From: Nitrospirae bacterium YQR-1
Lineage (GTDB): Bacteria; Nitrospirota; Thermodesulfovibrionia; Thermodesulfovibrionales; Magnetobacteriaceae
NCBI GenBank assembly: GCA_039908095.1
Contig: JAMOBJ010000001.1
Span: 1 to 64,000 of the forward strand
Direction of reading: 5' to 3'
Length of the DNA: 64,000 bases
Position 1 is the stretch's first letter, and each line of letters opens with the position of its first letter. The notes under the pieces were generated by a model. It had not been told where the DNA came from. It saw only the letters and a program-made list of their open reading frames with translations, and searched no databases. Shown piece by piece: positions 8,639-15,859 of this stretch. The position numbers and the translations under genes are program-made.

Positions 8639-9249
8639 TTAGTAAAACAGCGATAATATATCCTAACGTGGTTTTAGGGCAAAACTGCACGGTTGAGGAC
8701 TTTGCCGTAATAGGGGTGATACCTCAGGGCTACAGCGGTGAACCGCTTGAGACTATAATCGGGGATAACGCCGTTATTCGCTCTCATACCGTAATTTATG
8801 CCGGAAACACTATAGGCGACAACTTTCACACCGGTAATAAGGCAAACATCCGGGAGTCTAACCTGATTGGCCACAATGTCAGCATCGGCACTCTTACCGT
8901 GGTTGAGCACCACGTAGCAATTGGAAGCGGTGTGCGAATTCACTCGCAGGCCTTCATCCCTGAGTACTCTGTGCTTGAAAACAATGTGTGGATTGGTCCT
9001 AATGTGGTGTTAACCAACTCAAAGTACCCTAACTCACCGTCGGCCAAAGAGTCCCTGCAGAGGGTATGTGTGAGAGAGGGAGCCGTCTTAGGGGCAAATG
9101 TAACTGTGCTTCCCGGTGTTGTAATAGGGCTGAAAGCTCTTGTCGGAGCAGGCTCCGTTATAGTAAAAGAAGTGCCGGACGGTGCGGTAGTCATGGGTAA
9201 TCCGGCTAAGGTGCTTAAAAATATTGATGAGCTTCCATATCAGGTTTAG
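8635..9249 (+). CDS. Left-handed beta-helix acyltransferase (WlbB/WbpD-like N-acetyltransferase)
   Basis: About 204 residues built of hexapeptide repeats (for example IGDNFHTGNKANIRES, IGHNVSIGTLTVVEH, IGPNVVLTNS, LPGVVIGLKALVGAGSVIVK) and ending with the typical DGAVVMGNPAKVL. Such trimeric enzymes transfer acetyl from acetyl-CoA to an amino sugar. The ATG at 8635 overlaps the upstream TGA (ATGA), which suggests translational coupling with the sugar dehydrogenase; an in-frame ATG at 8614 would lengthen it by seven residues but lies deep in the upstream gene. Likely acts on a UDP-3-amino sugar for a surface glycan; substrate inferred from context. Confidence 0.87.
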   Translation: MISKTAIIYPNVVLGQNCTVEDFAVIGVIPQGYSGEPLETIIGDNAVIRSHTVIYAGNTIGDNFHTGNKANIRESNLIGHNVSIGTLTVVEHHVAIGSGVRIHSQAFIPEYSVLENNVWIGPNVVLTNSKYPNSPSAKESLQRVCVREGAVLGANVTVLPGVVIGLKALVGAGSVIVKEVPDGAVVMGNPAKVLKNIDELPYQV

Positions 9250-9293
9250 TTAATTTCAATAAAGGCCTACGATTGATACGAATATAGAGTTAT

Positions 9294-9323
9294 TTGACAA
9301 AACGGTTGTTTTGGTGCTATATT
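9294..9323 (+). promoter_or_regulatory. Putative sigma-70 promoter, leaderless, of Uma2 copy 2
   Basis: TTGACA at 9294-9299, an 18-bp spacer and TATATT at 9318-9323, with the ATG at 9329 only five bases later and no room for a Shine-Dalgarno sequence. The layout repeats that at 5301-5332. Confidence 0.55.
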
Positions 9324-9328
9324 GGGCT

Positions 9329-9847
9329 ATGCTTGCGGCAACCATAGAGAGAGATTTTGACTTAACTGAAATCATCAACGGAGAGGAAATCATGGGGCCT
9401 AGTCCTTTTATGAGACATCAGAGGATTGTCGGCATACTGCATGACATTATACGCCGGCATATCAAGTTATCGAATTTGGGAGATGTGTATCTGTCTCCAC
9501 TTGATGTAATATTTGAGGAAGGGGTTAACAGGCTCCAACCGGATTTATTATTTATAAAGAAGGAAAATTCAAAAATTGGGCAGGATTGGGTACGAGGCGT
9601 GCCGGATATGGTTTGTGAAATAATATCACCATGCAGTTATGAAAGAGACACGCAGGTTAAGAAGGCAATCTATGAGAAATACAGGGTGCCGGAGTATTGG
9701 ATTGTTATGCCGGAGGTGCAAACGATAGAGATATTAACCATTGACGGTGATAAGTATAAATTATATTCAGTAGCGGCATTTGAGGGTACTGTTATATCTA
9801 AAGCCATTGAAGGGCTTGTAGTTAACGTTAATGACATATTTGAATAA
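9329..9847 (+). CDS. Uma2-family (DUF820) putative endonuclease, copy 2
   Basis: 172 residues, close paralogue of the gene at 5336-5854. Same PD-(D/E)XK marks: RLQPDLLFIKKEN, MVCEIISPCSYERDT, KKAIYEKYRVPEYWIVMPE. The start at 9329 is chosen because MLAATIERDFDLTEIINGEE aligns with MTAGTIERDLELTEIINGEE of the twin; a TTG at 9311 lies upstream inside the promoter. A run of roughly 40 bp including the EEIMGPSPFMRHQ codons is almost identical in DNA between copies, whereas the middle (residues 30-55) has diverged more, as if partial gene conversion occurred. Confidence 0.88.
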   Translation: MLAATIERDFDLTEIINGEEIMGPSPFMRHQRIVGILHDIIRRHIKLSNLGDVYLSPLDVIFEEGVNRLQPDLLFIKKENSKIGQDWVRGVPDMVCEIISPCSYERDTQVKKAIYEKYRVPEYWIVMPEVQTIEILTIDGDKYKLYSVAAFEGTVISKAIEGLVVNVNDIFE

Positions 9848-10041
9848 CATGCAGATTCATGGTGTCAGCACCTGACTGGGATATGCACTCGATAATAAGG
9901 TAAGTGCTCTCTATGGGCTTGGAATGAGCTATACTGACATTTTTCTCTCACCTCTCCCCAGAGTTATTCCATAATTAACCAAACAAATAGTATAATACCT
10001 CAAATCAAAGCAAGAAGCTCGATAACAGGAGGTAGAGGACT

Positions 10042-10206
10042 ATGTGGCAGTGTCAAGCGGCAACGTGTGGCTATATATACAACCCGGAAAAGGGTGACAA
10101 GAAAGGGAAGATACCACCCTTAACAAAATTTGAGGATTTACCGGATGACTGGAAATGCCCACTGTGCGGGGTAAATAAAAAATTCTTTAAGCACGTAGAG
10201 GATTGA
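10042..10206 (+). CDS. Rubredoxin with a CX4C first half-site
   Basis: A 54-residue protein, [20 protein letters not shown] to FFKHVED, with SD AGGAGGTAGAGG upstream. The Fe(SCys)4 ligands are C4 and C9 ([10 protein letters not shown], a CX4C rather than the usual CX2C) and the C-terminal CPLCG. Acidic and aromatic core residues ([11 protein letters not shown]) are typical. Rubredoxins are small cytoplasmic electron carriers in anaerobes, often serving oxygen or superoxide reduction. A CX4C form is known in a minority of rubredoxins. Nothing redox-related is adjacent, so its partner is unknown. Confidence 0.93.
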   Translation: MWQCQAATCGYIYNPEKGDKKGKIPPLTKFEDLPDDWKCPLCGVNKKFFKHVED

Positions 10207-10271
10207 AAAATATGAAATATATAACCCTCTGTGATGGATCAGGTTTGAACGCCTATTGCAGGTAAATAATC

Positions 10272-10397
10272 ATACCAAGTAGCAGTCAAAAGAGTAACGA
10301 GGCGGCAAGGAGAAAGCGACAAAGGCGTACTATGCTCGTACGTCAAGGAGCTTTCGACAAAGCCAACAAAGTTAATCGAATGAATGCAACTTGGTAT
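10272..10397 (+). mobile_element. MITE-like element, copy B (126 bp)
   Basis: Same ends as copy A (ATACCAAGTAGCAGTCAAAA and GAATGCAACTTGGTAT) and the same arms up to AGAAAGCGAC on one side and ACGTCAAGGAGCTTTCGAC on the other. The G/C-rich tip of copy A is replaced by GGCGTACTATGCTCGTACG, a different short hairpin. It lies between rubredoxin and the 241-residue membrane protein. Confidence 0.87.
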
Positions 10398-10431
10398 CAA
10401 TACTTATTGACCCAAGCATTATATCTAAACA

Positions 10432-11157
10432 ATGAAAAATAAACTGAAATGGCAGCTTGTTTTGGAGATTTCCTTAATTTTGCTTTCTCTGGGGATTTAT
10501 CTGATACAGATTTTAATTTTTCATGATGCAAAAAACACATTATTTTATTTTATGCAGGATGTCGCATTTCTTCCTATACAGGTGCTTTTAGTAACTCTTG
10601 TGATAAACAAGTTGCTTGCTTACAGAGAAAAAGTCAATATGCTCCAGAAGCTGAACATGGTGATAGGATCTTTTTTTACAGAGGTTGGAGTTAGTTTATT
10701 AAAGTATTTTGAACGCTTTGATTCTAATGTGGAAAGCATCAGGAAAGAACTGATGTTTGACACAAACTCAGGTCAAGATGAATTTAATAGATCCCTCAAT
10801 AAAGTAGGCAAATACATAAGCCATATCGATTGTCATACCGATGGACTTGTCAGATTGAAAGAATTCCTTATAGGGAAACGAAACTTTATGCTGGGTCTTC
10901 TTCAAAACCCTAATCTCTTAGAACACGAAGCGTTTACAGAACTACTTTGGGCAGTTTTTCATTTAACCGAGGAACTATCACTTAGACCGGATGTTACAAA
11001 ACTTACAAACTCAGATTACGAGCACTTAAATGTCGACATCCAAAGGGCTTATTCTATTTTAATCACCCAATGGCTTAATTACCTAAACCACCTGAAGGAG
11101 GACTATCCGTATCTGTATTCTTTTGCCGTAAGAACCAATCCTTTTCGTCATAGATGA
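10432..11157 (+). CDS. Conserved hypothetical two-helix membrane protein
   Basis: 241 residues. Two transmembrane helices near the N-terminus (LVLEISLILLSLGIYLIQIL, about 9-28, and FLPIQVLLVTLVINKLL, about 46-62) are followed by a mainly helical cytoplasmic domain with many charged residues (YREKVNMLQKLNMVIGSFF, then YFERFDSNVESIRKEL). I recall similar proteins annotated only as hypothetical in deltaproteobacteria and relatives, but know no function. It is convergent with the exosortase-associated gene, the two stops overlapping by ten bases. Confidence 0.75.
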   Translation: MKNKLKWQLVLEISLILLSLGIYLIQILIFHDAKNTLFYFMQDVAFLPIQVLLVTLVINKLLAYREKVNMLQKLNMVIGSFFTEVGVSLLKYFERFDSNVESIRKELMFDTNSGQDEFNRSLNKVGKYISHIDCHTDGLVRLKEFLIGKRNFMLGLLQNPNLLEHEAFTELLWAVFHLTEELSLRPDVTKLTNSDYEHLNVDIQRAYSILITQWLNYLNHLKEDYPYLYSFAVRTNPFRHR

Positions 11158-11738
11158 CCTATAGTTGTATGGGTTTTTCTCACAAACTTGAAATATAAAA
11201 CAAACCCCATTAAAAACGGTTCAAACCGCAGAAGCAGATAATCTGTGAAATGATATAAAACCACGTGCACATTCATTTCTATAACACCTACGTCATGAAG
11301 GCTTTTATCATAAATCACACGTGTTAAGGCAAGTGTTTCTAAACTGTACAGATATAAAAGATGAACGCTCAGTAGTATAATTAATGTATAGAGCAATGCC
11401 TGTCTCCTTCTATAAATCCACGGGATGAACACTGTTGCTATTGCTAAAGTTAACGGCGTGTTGTAGGTGTATCGTGAGGTAGAAATACTTAGATTACACT
11501 CCTCTTTAAATTTCTTCAGTATCAGTTTAATTTTTACAGTATCACCACTTTGCATTAAGATTTCAAAAGAGGCATCTTTTGTTACACAAGCCAATGGTGA
11601 AGCCGCATAAATCAAAGCAACAGCATAATAGTTCTTAACCTGGATCCAAATGATAAAAAACACCATATAGGCAACAATAAAAATAACTACAGCCTTTATT
11701 GTTTTGTTAGGAATTTTTCTTCTCCACAAAGAGTACAT
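11148..11738 (-). CDS. Exosortase-H-associated membrane protein (probable)
   Basis: 196 residues, with hydrophobic helices at about 16-33 (AVVIFIVAYMVFFIIWI), 96-108, 113-133 and 165-185. No catalytic motif is seen. It overlaps the end of the upstream exosortase gene by 43 bases on the same strand, as the small membrane gene that accompanies exosortase H usually does; the assignment is mainly by that context. The segment between the first and second helix pairs (about 50-85) is predicted outside the membrane. Confidence 0.65.
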   Translation of the reverse strand: MYSLWRRKIPNKTIKAVVIFIVAYMVFFIIWIQVKNYYAVALIYAASPLACVTKDASFEILMQSGDTVKIKLILKKFKEECNLSISTSRYTYNTPLTLAIATVFIPWIYRRRQALLYTLIILLSVHLLYLYSLETLALTRVIYDKSLHDVGVIEMNVHVVLYHFTDYLLLRFEPFLMGFVLYFKFVRKTHTTIGHL

Positions 11739-12244
11739 CTTCTGATATAGATAATAAACAGTGCAAGTGATACTGCAATCATGATACTTTGTGCAAAATA
11801 CACATGGAAGTAATCAAAGTATTCCTTGTAACGGATAGCAACAAAAATAATTCCCAATAGCCTGAAGATATTTAATATTTGAATTACTACAAAACCAACG
11901 GCAATTCCTTTAATTTTATAAACCCAGGTTGATGGAAATGACAGTATTGCAAATACATACATTATTGTCGCTTCCAACCCATTGCAGCCAAACTTTACGT
12001 TTAGTGAAATATTTGAAAGATTTATAACAGTTCCCCTCTCTACCGGATAATACGTTGTATGAATTCCAAATAGTTTGACAACATTAGAGAGTAGAACAAC
12101 AATAGCCTTTGAATATACTCCGTTTATATCCAAGTAGTTCTCAAAGTAGTTTAATTGTACCAGATTGAAAAAGACAAACATCAGAACTATATAGAGTACA
12201 ACAAACCGCCACAGGGTTATCTGCTTTTTTTGATTTTTTACCAT
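11696..12244 (-). CDS. xrtH: Exosortase H-type protein-sorting transpeptidase
   Basis: A 182-residue polytopic membrane enzyme of the exosortase/archaeosortase family, thought to cleave C-terminal sorting signals at the membrane. The three catalytic residues are present: Cys in KFGCNGLEA (about residue 86), Arg in LNIFRLLG (about 124) and His in YFHVYFAQ (about 147). Small size, absence of an EpsI domain and the companion membrane gene match the H subtype (IPTLxxWG-CTERM specific). The start ATG is at 12244. A 70-residue protein with a matching C-terminal signal is encoded divergently at 12445, and a heparinase-like protein follows it. Confidence 0.85.
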   Translation of the reverse strand: MVKNQKKQITLWRFVVLYIVLMFVFFNLVQLNYFENYLDINGVYSKAIVVLLSNVVKLFGIHTTYYPVERGTVINLSNISLNVKFGCNGLEATIMYVFAILSFPSTWVYKIKGIAVGFVVIQILNIFRLLGIIFVAIRYKEYFDYFHVYFAQSIMIAVSLALFIIYIRRCTLCGEEKFLTKQ

Positions 12245-12444
12245 TATTTATAACTGTTTTTCATGGTTTAAAGACATACAGTGCAGCATGTTCAAATCTG
12301 TTTATTGTATAAGCACTATGGAAGGTAAAGTCAAGCTTACGAAAAAAGATAATTTAGCTATATAAAATATAATCTCCTTTGTTGTAAATTATACTGTGCT
12401 ATGATAAATTACGATATTACCGGAAACAATAAAAGGGGGAAGTT

Positions 12445-12657
12445 ATGTTAAGTTCAGAGACAGGTTTAAAATCATTAATAGTTCTCATGTTTTGTTTGTT
12501 GGCTGCTGTAGATGCTTTTGCAGGCTTAGCGCCAACCACTACGACGGCAGCAGCAACAACCGTACCTGTAATGACAAATTCCGGTCAATTGGTATTTGCA
12601 GTTATCTCCGGTATCGGTGGAGTATATTTTATTATTAAAGCCGGAATAAAGAAATAG
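12445..12657 (+). CDS. Minimal exosortase substrate candidate (signal peptide + Thr-rich linker + sorting signal)
   Basis: 70 residues, SD AAGGGGGAAG before the ATG. Order: signal peptide (about 1-26, hydrophobic core SLIVLMFCLLAAVDAFA, likely cut after AFA); a 16-residue Ala/Thr linker (APTTTTAAATT); then VPVMTNSG, a hydrophobic helix LVFAVISGIGGVYFIIK and the basic tail KAGIKK. The last block has the motif-helix-basic tail layout of CTERM sorting signals, and VPVMTNSG lines up position by position with IPTLxxWG, the Trp being Ser. Located 200 bp from and divergent to the exosortase. If cleaved at both ends only about 20 residues would remain, perhaps heavily O-glycosylated on Thr. Function inferred. 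Confidence 0.65.
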   Translation: MLSSETGLKSLIVLMFCLLAAVDAFAGLAPTTTTAAATTVPVMTNSGQLVFAVISGIGGVYFIIKAGIKK

Positions 12658-12782
12658 TTTTTAAGGTTTTCTTAGAAAGTTTTATTCATTTGTAATAGAA
12701 AGGATTTTTTATTATGTACAGATGCTGACAAACAAATATATCTTAACTGATTGTCTCATTTTAGGGATTCATTATATCTTTT

Positions 12783-14984
12783 ATGAAAAACATCGCAAGG
12801 TATTTACGGCTGATATTACAGAGCCCGCTTGAGGAGTTTAAGAGACGGCTAAAAAGACGGCTTAATTATTTACTATTCAGAATAAGAGATACTTTTCTGC
12901 CTGCTTCAACAGGCGGAAAAATCGAAATCACCCAAAGGTTTATTACTATAAAACCCGATAGACCATATACTAATAATAAGCAGATAAACCTTACCTTAAA
13001 CCATAAATTTAATATTCTGGGCTCCGGCTGGATAGAGGTTAAGCATGGCATAGAGTGTAAAGGGCTTCACGGCTATCGCTATAACTCCGGTAAAGCAGTA
13101 AAGGCGGACGGAAACGGCATGTGGTTATTAAATCGTGTAACCCTTCCCAACTTTTTCAGATCAAAGAACCTCTGGATGCTTATCGGGGGTGGCTACAGCC
13201 CGATAGACTGGCAGCTGGATTTTAAATCGGGCCACAGATGGAAGGAAAGCACCTGCTACGCTAAACAATCCTTTTTGAATAAGCCTGGGGTGGATATAAA
13301 AGTGCCGTGGGAACTGGCACGGCTCCAGCACCTGCCGCCGCTGGCACTTGCCTGCTTCAAAAACGATACAGCACAACCGGGCCCGAAGCGTTTGGCCGCA
13401 GAGTTTCAAAATCAGGTGTTGGACTTTGCAGCAGCCAACCCCCCGCGCTTTGGTGTCCACTGGCTCAGCGGTATGGATGTGGGAATCAGGGCGGCCAATA
13501 TGCTCTTAGCTTATGATATGTTCTCACTTTCCGGAATTTTATTTGGAGACGGTTTCAATAAGCACTTTGGCCGGTTAATATACGACCACGGAGGTTTTAT
13601 CATAAACAATCTGCAATGGTCTCAGAGCCTCAGAGGTAACCACTATTTAGCTGAAATTACCGGTCTGTTGTTTGTTGCCGCTTACTTGCCTGCCTGTGAG
13701 GAGACTGACTGTTGGCTGGCCTTCGGCGTATCTGAGTTAATAAGTGAGATCGACTTTCAGTTTAACAATGACGGCACTCACTTTGAGGGCTCCACCGCTT
13801 ACCACTGCCTGTGTACTGAGTTGGTGCTTTATGCAACAGCCCTTGTTATCGGACTTTGCAAAACAGAGCGTATTAATGTCTTTAAAAATTATAATTATAA
13901 ACTCCACAAAGTATATCCCAGGCTTTTGCCGCCTCCAATAAGGCTCTATCCGTTAGGCACCACCGGCCTGTTGAGCCCCTTTTCTTCACAATACATTACA
14001 AAGCTCCGGAACATGGGTAACTTTATAACTGACATTCTAAAGCCCGGTGGAAAGGAGATTCCGCAAATCGGAGACAATGACAGCGGCAGATTGTTTAAGC
14101 TTACCACCTCATTTAAAACAATGAGTATGGATGAGGCGGCGAAAACATATAAAAACCTTGAGGGTTTTGAGGGCGGTGAAACATACCACGATGAGGACAG
14201 CCCTGACTACAGCGGTGTAGTTTCAGCCTTTAAGGGGCTTTTTGAGCCTGCAAATCCAGTGGATGCAACAGAGGCCTATATAATAGGAAATTACACAAAC
14301 GGAGTCGTTATCCCTCCGGATGATTATTGTTCAAATGTAACCCTAAAAGAGTATGGCAAAGCTGATGATTTTCAAAATTTAATTAGTGAGTTTAATAACT
14401 CTGATACAGCCAAGAGGGACAAAATAACCATACCGGTTAAAGCGCCCGGTGTTTTGGATGGATTAACCCCGGCCGGTTATCCTGACTTTGGCCTGTATAT
14501 TTTCAAAGCGCAGGGCTTATACATGGCAGTGCGCTGTGGAAAGATTGACGGCAGATATAACGGGGCACATGCACACAATGACCAGTTGTCGGTGGAGCTT
14601 AGTGTTGAGGGAGCGGAATATTTCACTGACCCGGGAAGTTATCTCTACAGCCCTGTGCCGGAGCTCAGGGACAAATACAGGTCGGTCTCATGTCACTTTG
14701 CACCACAGCTTGAAAACCACAGAGAGCCGGGGGAGTTAACTCACGGGCTTTTTGAGTTAAGAGACAAATGCAATTGTCAATGTATTTACTTTGGCGGCAG
14801 GGGTTTTGCCGGAGTACACTACGGCTTTGGAGCCGCCATATACAGAGTGGTCATACTGGAGGCCGGAAAGATTGAGATTTTGGATTATTATACAGGCACT
14901 GAATCAATCAGAAAGCTTTCTACGACAGAGGGCAGGGTTAATGCCGGTTATTCAAAGGGCTATGGGGTATTATTCCAATTCTAA
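12783..14984 (+). CDS. Heparinase II/III-family protein (polysaccharide lyase-like)
   Basis: 733 residues. An N-terminal alpha/alpha-toroid (about 90-440) is followed by the heparinase II/III beta-sandwich. Seen: SQSLRGNHYLAEITGLL and NNDGTHFEGSTAYH (toroid active-site region with Asn, His and Tyr), GDNDSGRLF, then GAHAHNDQLSVELSVEGAEY and TDPGSYLYSP, the hallmark of the C-terminal domain. No signal peptide is obvious. Relatives cleave uronate-containing glycans or act in capsule and exopolysaccharide clusters with exosortases, which is the context here. The last codons (GVLFQF, stop) lie inside the inverted repeat of the element at 14972-15097, so the natural C-terminus may have been replaced. 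Confidence 0.88.
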   Translation: MKNIARYLRLILQSPLEEFKRRLKRRLNYLLFRIRDTFLPASTGGKIEITQRFITIKPDRPYTNNKQINLTLNHKFNILGSGWIEVKHGIECKGLHGYRYNSGKAVKADGNGMWLLNRVTLPNFFRSKNLWMLIGGGYSPIDWQLDFKSGHRWKESTCYAKQSFLNKPGVDIKVPWELARLQHLPPLALACFKNDTAQPGPKRLAAEFQNQVLDFAAANPPRFGVHWLSGMDVGIRAANMLLAYDMFSLSGILFGDGFNKHFGRLIYDHGGFIINNLQWSQSLRGNHYLAEITGLLFVAAYLPACEETDCWLAFGVSELISEIDFQFNNDGTHFEGSTAYHCLCTELVLYATALVIGLCKTERINVFKNYNYKLHKVYPRLLPPPIRLYPLGTTGLLSPFSSQYITKLRNMGNFITDILKPGGKEIPQIGDNDSGRLFKLTTSFKTMSMDEAAKTYKNLEGFEGGETYHDEDSPDYSGVVSAFKGLFEPANPVDATEAYIIGNYTNGVVIPPDDYCSNVTLKEYGKADDFQNLISEFNNSDTAKRDKITIPVKAPGVLDGLTPAGYPDFGLYIFKAQGLYMAVRCGKIDGRYNGAHAHNDQLSVELSVEGAEYFTDPGSYLYSPVPELRDKYRSVSCHFAPQLENHREPGELTHGLFELRDKCNCQCIYFGGRGFAGVHYGFGAAIYRVVILEAGKIEILDYYTGTESIRKLSTTEGRVNAGYSKGYGVLFQF

Positions 14985-15097
14985 TTCATTTGTCTAACTT
15001 CGTTGACTTCGTCACAAGCTCCTCAACGTACAAAACAGTACGTCTGCGTCACTTGTTCCCAGCCGCCTGCGTTTACCTTTTGAATTAGAATTGGAAT
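14972..15097 (+). mobile_element. MITE-like element E (126 bp) with different termini but the same core
   Basis: Perfect 17-bp inverted termini, ATTCCAATTCTAATTCA and TGAATTAGAATTGGAAT. Read on the minus strand the inside (GCAGGCGGCTGGGAACAAGT, GACGTACTGTTTTGTACG, GAGGAGCTTGTGACGAAG) aligns almost end to end with copies A and B, so it is a divergent member of the same family. The central CGTAC...GTACG is a hairpin tip. The left terminus supplies the stop codon of the heparinase gene. A solo terminus occurs at 47304-47320 and a decayed one near 5863-5880. Confidence 0.82.
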
Positions 15098-15121
15098 TAT
15101 TCAGGTAGTCTGGAATTTTAA

Positions 15122-15817
15122 TCAGAAATCGTAAAACTTAGCCATCTCATCAACGCTAAGCTGTCCCGGCGCTGTGGTTGTCTCTATCGTGGCAAACGTA
15201 AAAAGGCTGCCTATCAGAGGGAAAAATACACGGGACGCCATTCCCACACTACCCATGGATATACACACTATGGCGGCATCCCTGTGCCTCAGTGTAAAGC
15301 CGGCAAGCAGCCCGACATCTTCCATTGTGTTAGCCATGAGGGCTATTTTAGTTATATCAGCGCCGGCTTGTTTTGATTTTTCAAGAATATGTTCAAGCTC
15401 ATCCTGTGGCGGCGTTTTTTTGAAATCATGAAAAGAGGCTATCAGTGGAATTTCCTTAGATTTGGCAATTTTCATAATATCACCAAAAATACGGGAGTTC
15501 AGCTCTATGTCTATGGCATCAGCACACTGCGCAGCCGCAGTTAATAAGTCAATTCGTTTGCCGTCATTGATTTCAACAGCACCACCCTCCTCAAACGCAC
15601 GGCATGTGGCTATGACAGGAAGGTTAAATTTCATTTTTGTTTCATTGAATACGGCACTTACACAATTCATGGAAAAATCTGAAAACATATCGATTCTAAG
15701 CTCGACAACGGAGGCGGTTTTTATCTCCGATACGGTCTTAACGGTTATGTCCGTAAGAGGCACCACTATAACCGGAGCACCGCCCAGAGCAACATTTCCA
15801 ATTTTTATCTGTTTCAT
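15122..15817 (-). CDS. aroD: Type I 3-dehydroquinate dehydratase
   Basis: Third step of the shikimate pathway: dehydrates 3-dehydroquinate to 3-dehydroshikimate through a Schiff base. 231 residues, a single TIM barrel. Seen: VVELRIDMFSDF (substrate-binding ELR), ATCRAFEEGG, catalytic His in PLIASFHDF (about 130) and Schiff-base Lys in ITKIALMAN (about 156), then CISMGSVGMASRVF and the C-terminal TAPGQLS. Start ATG at 15817. It follows the chemoreceptor gene on the same strand, but a strong terminator hairpin at 15828-15850 lies between them. Confidence 0.95.
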   Translation of the reverse strand: MKQIKIGNVALGGAPVIVVPLTDITVKTVSEIKTASVVELRIDMFSDFSMNCVSAVFNETKMKFNLPVIATCRAFEEGGAVEINDGKRIDLLTAAAQCADAIDIELNSRIFGDIMKIAKSKEIPLIASFHDFKKTPPQDELEHILEKSKQAGADITKIALMANTMEDVGLLAGFTLRHRDAAIVCISMGSVGMASRVFFPLIGSLFTFATIETTTAPGQLSVDEMAKFYDF

Positions 15818-15827
15818 TAAATTAAAG

Positions 15828-15850
15828 GGGGAGAGTCTTATACTCTCCCC
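15828..15850 (-). terminator. Hairpin terminator after the chemoreceptor gene
   Basis: GGGGAGAGT, a five-base loop and ACTCTCCCC form a perfect 9-bp stem. On the minus strand it is followed by CTTTAATTT. It lies ten bases after the chemoreceptor stop and only ten bases before the aroD start codon, so it may end the first transcript or act in the aroD leader. Confidence 0.7.
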
Positions 15851-15859
15851 TTGCCGGAT

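Noticed and set aside
10212..10265. 17-codon frame after rubredoxin
   Set aside because: Too short and unrecognised to call a gene; mentioned only as a possible truncated start.
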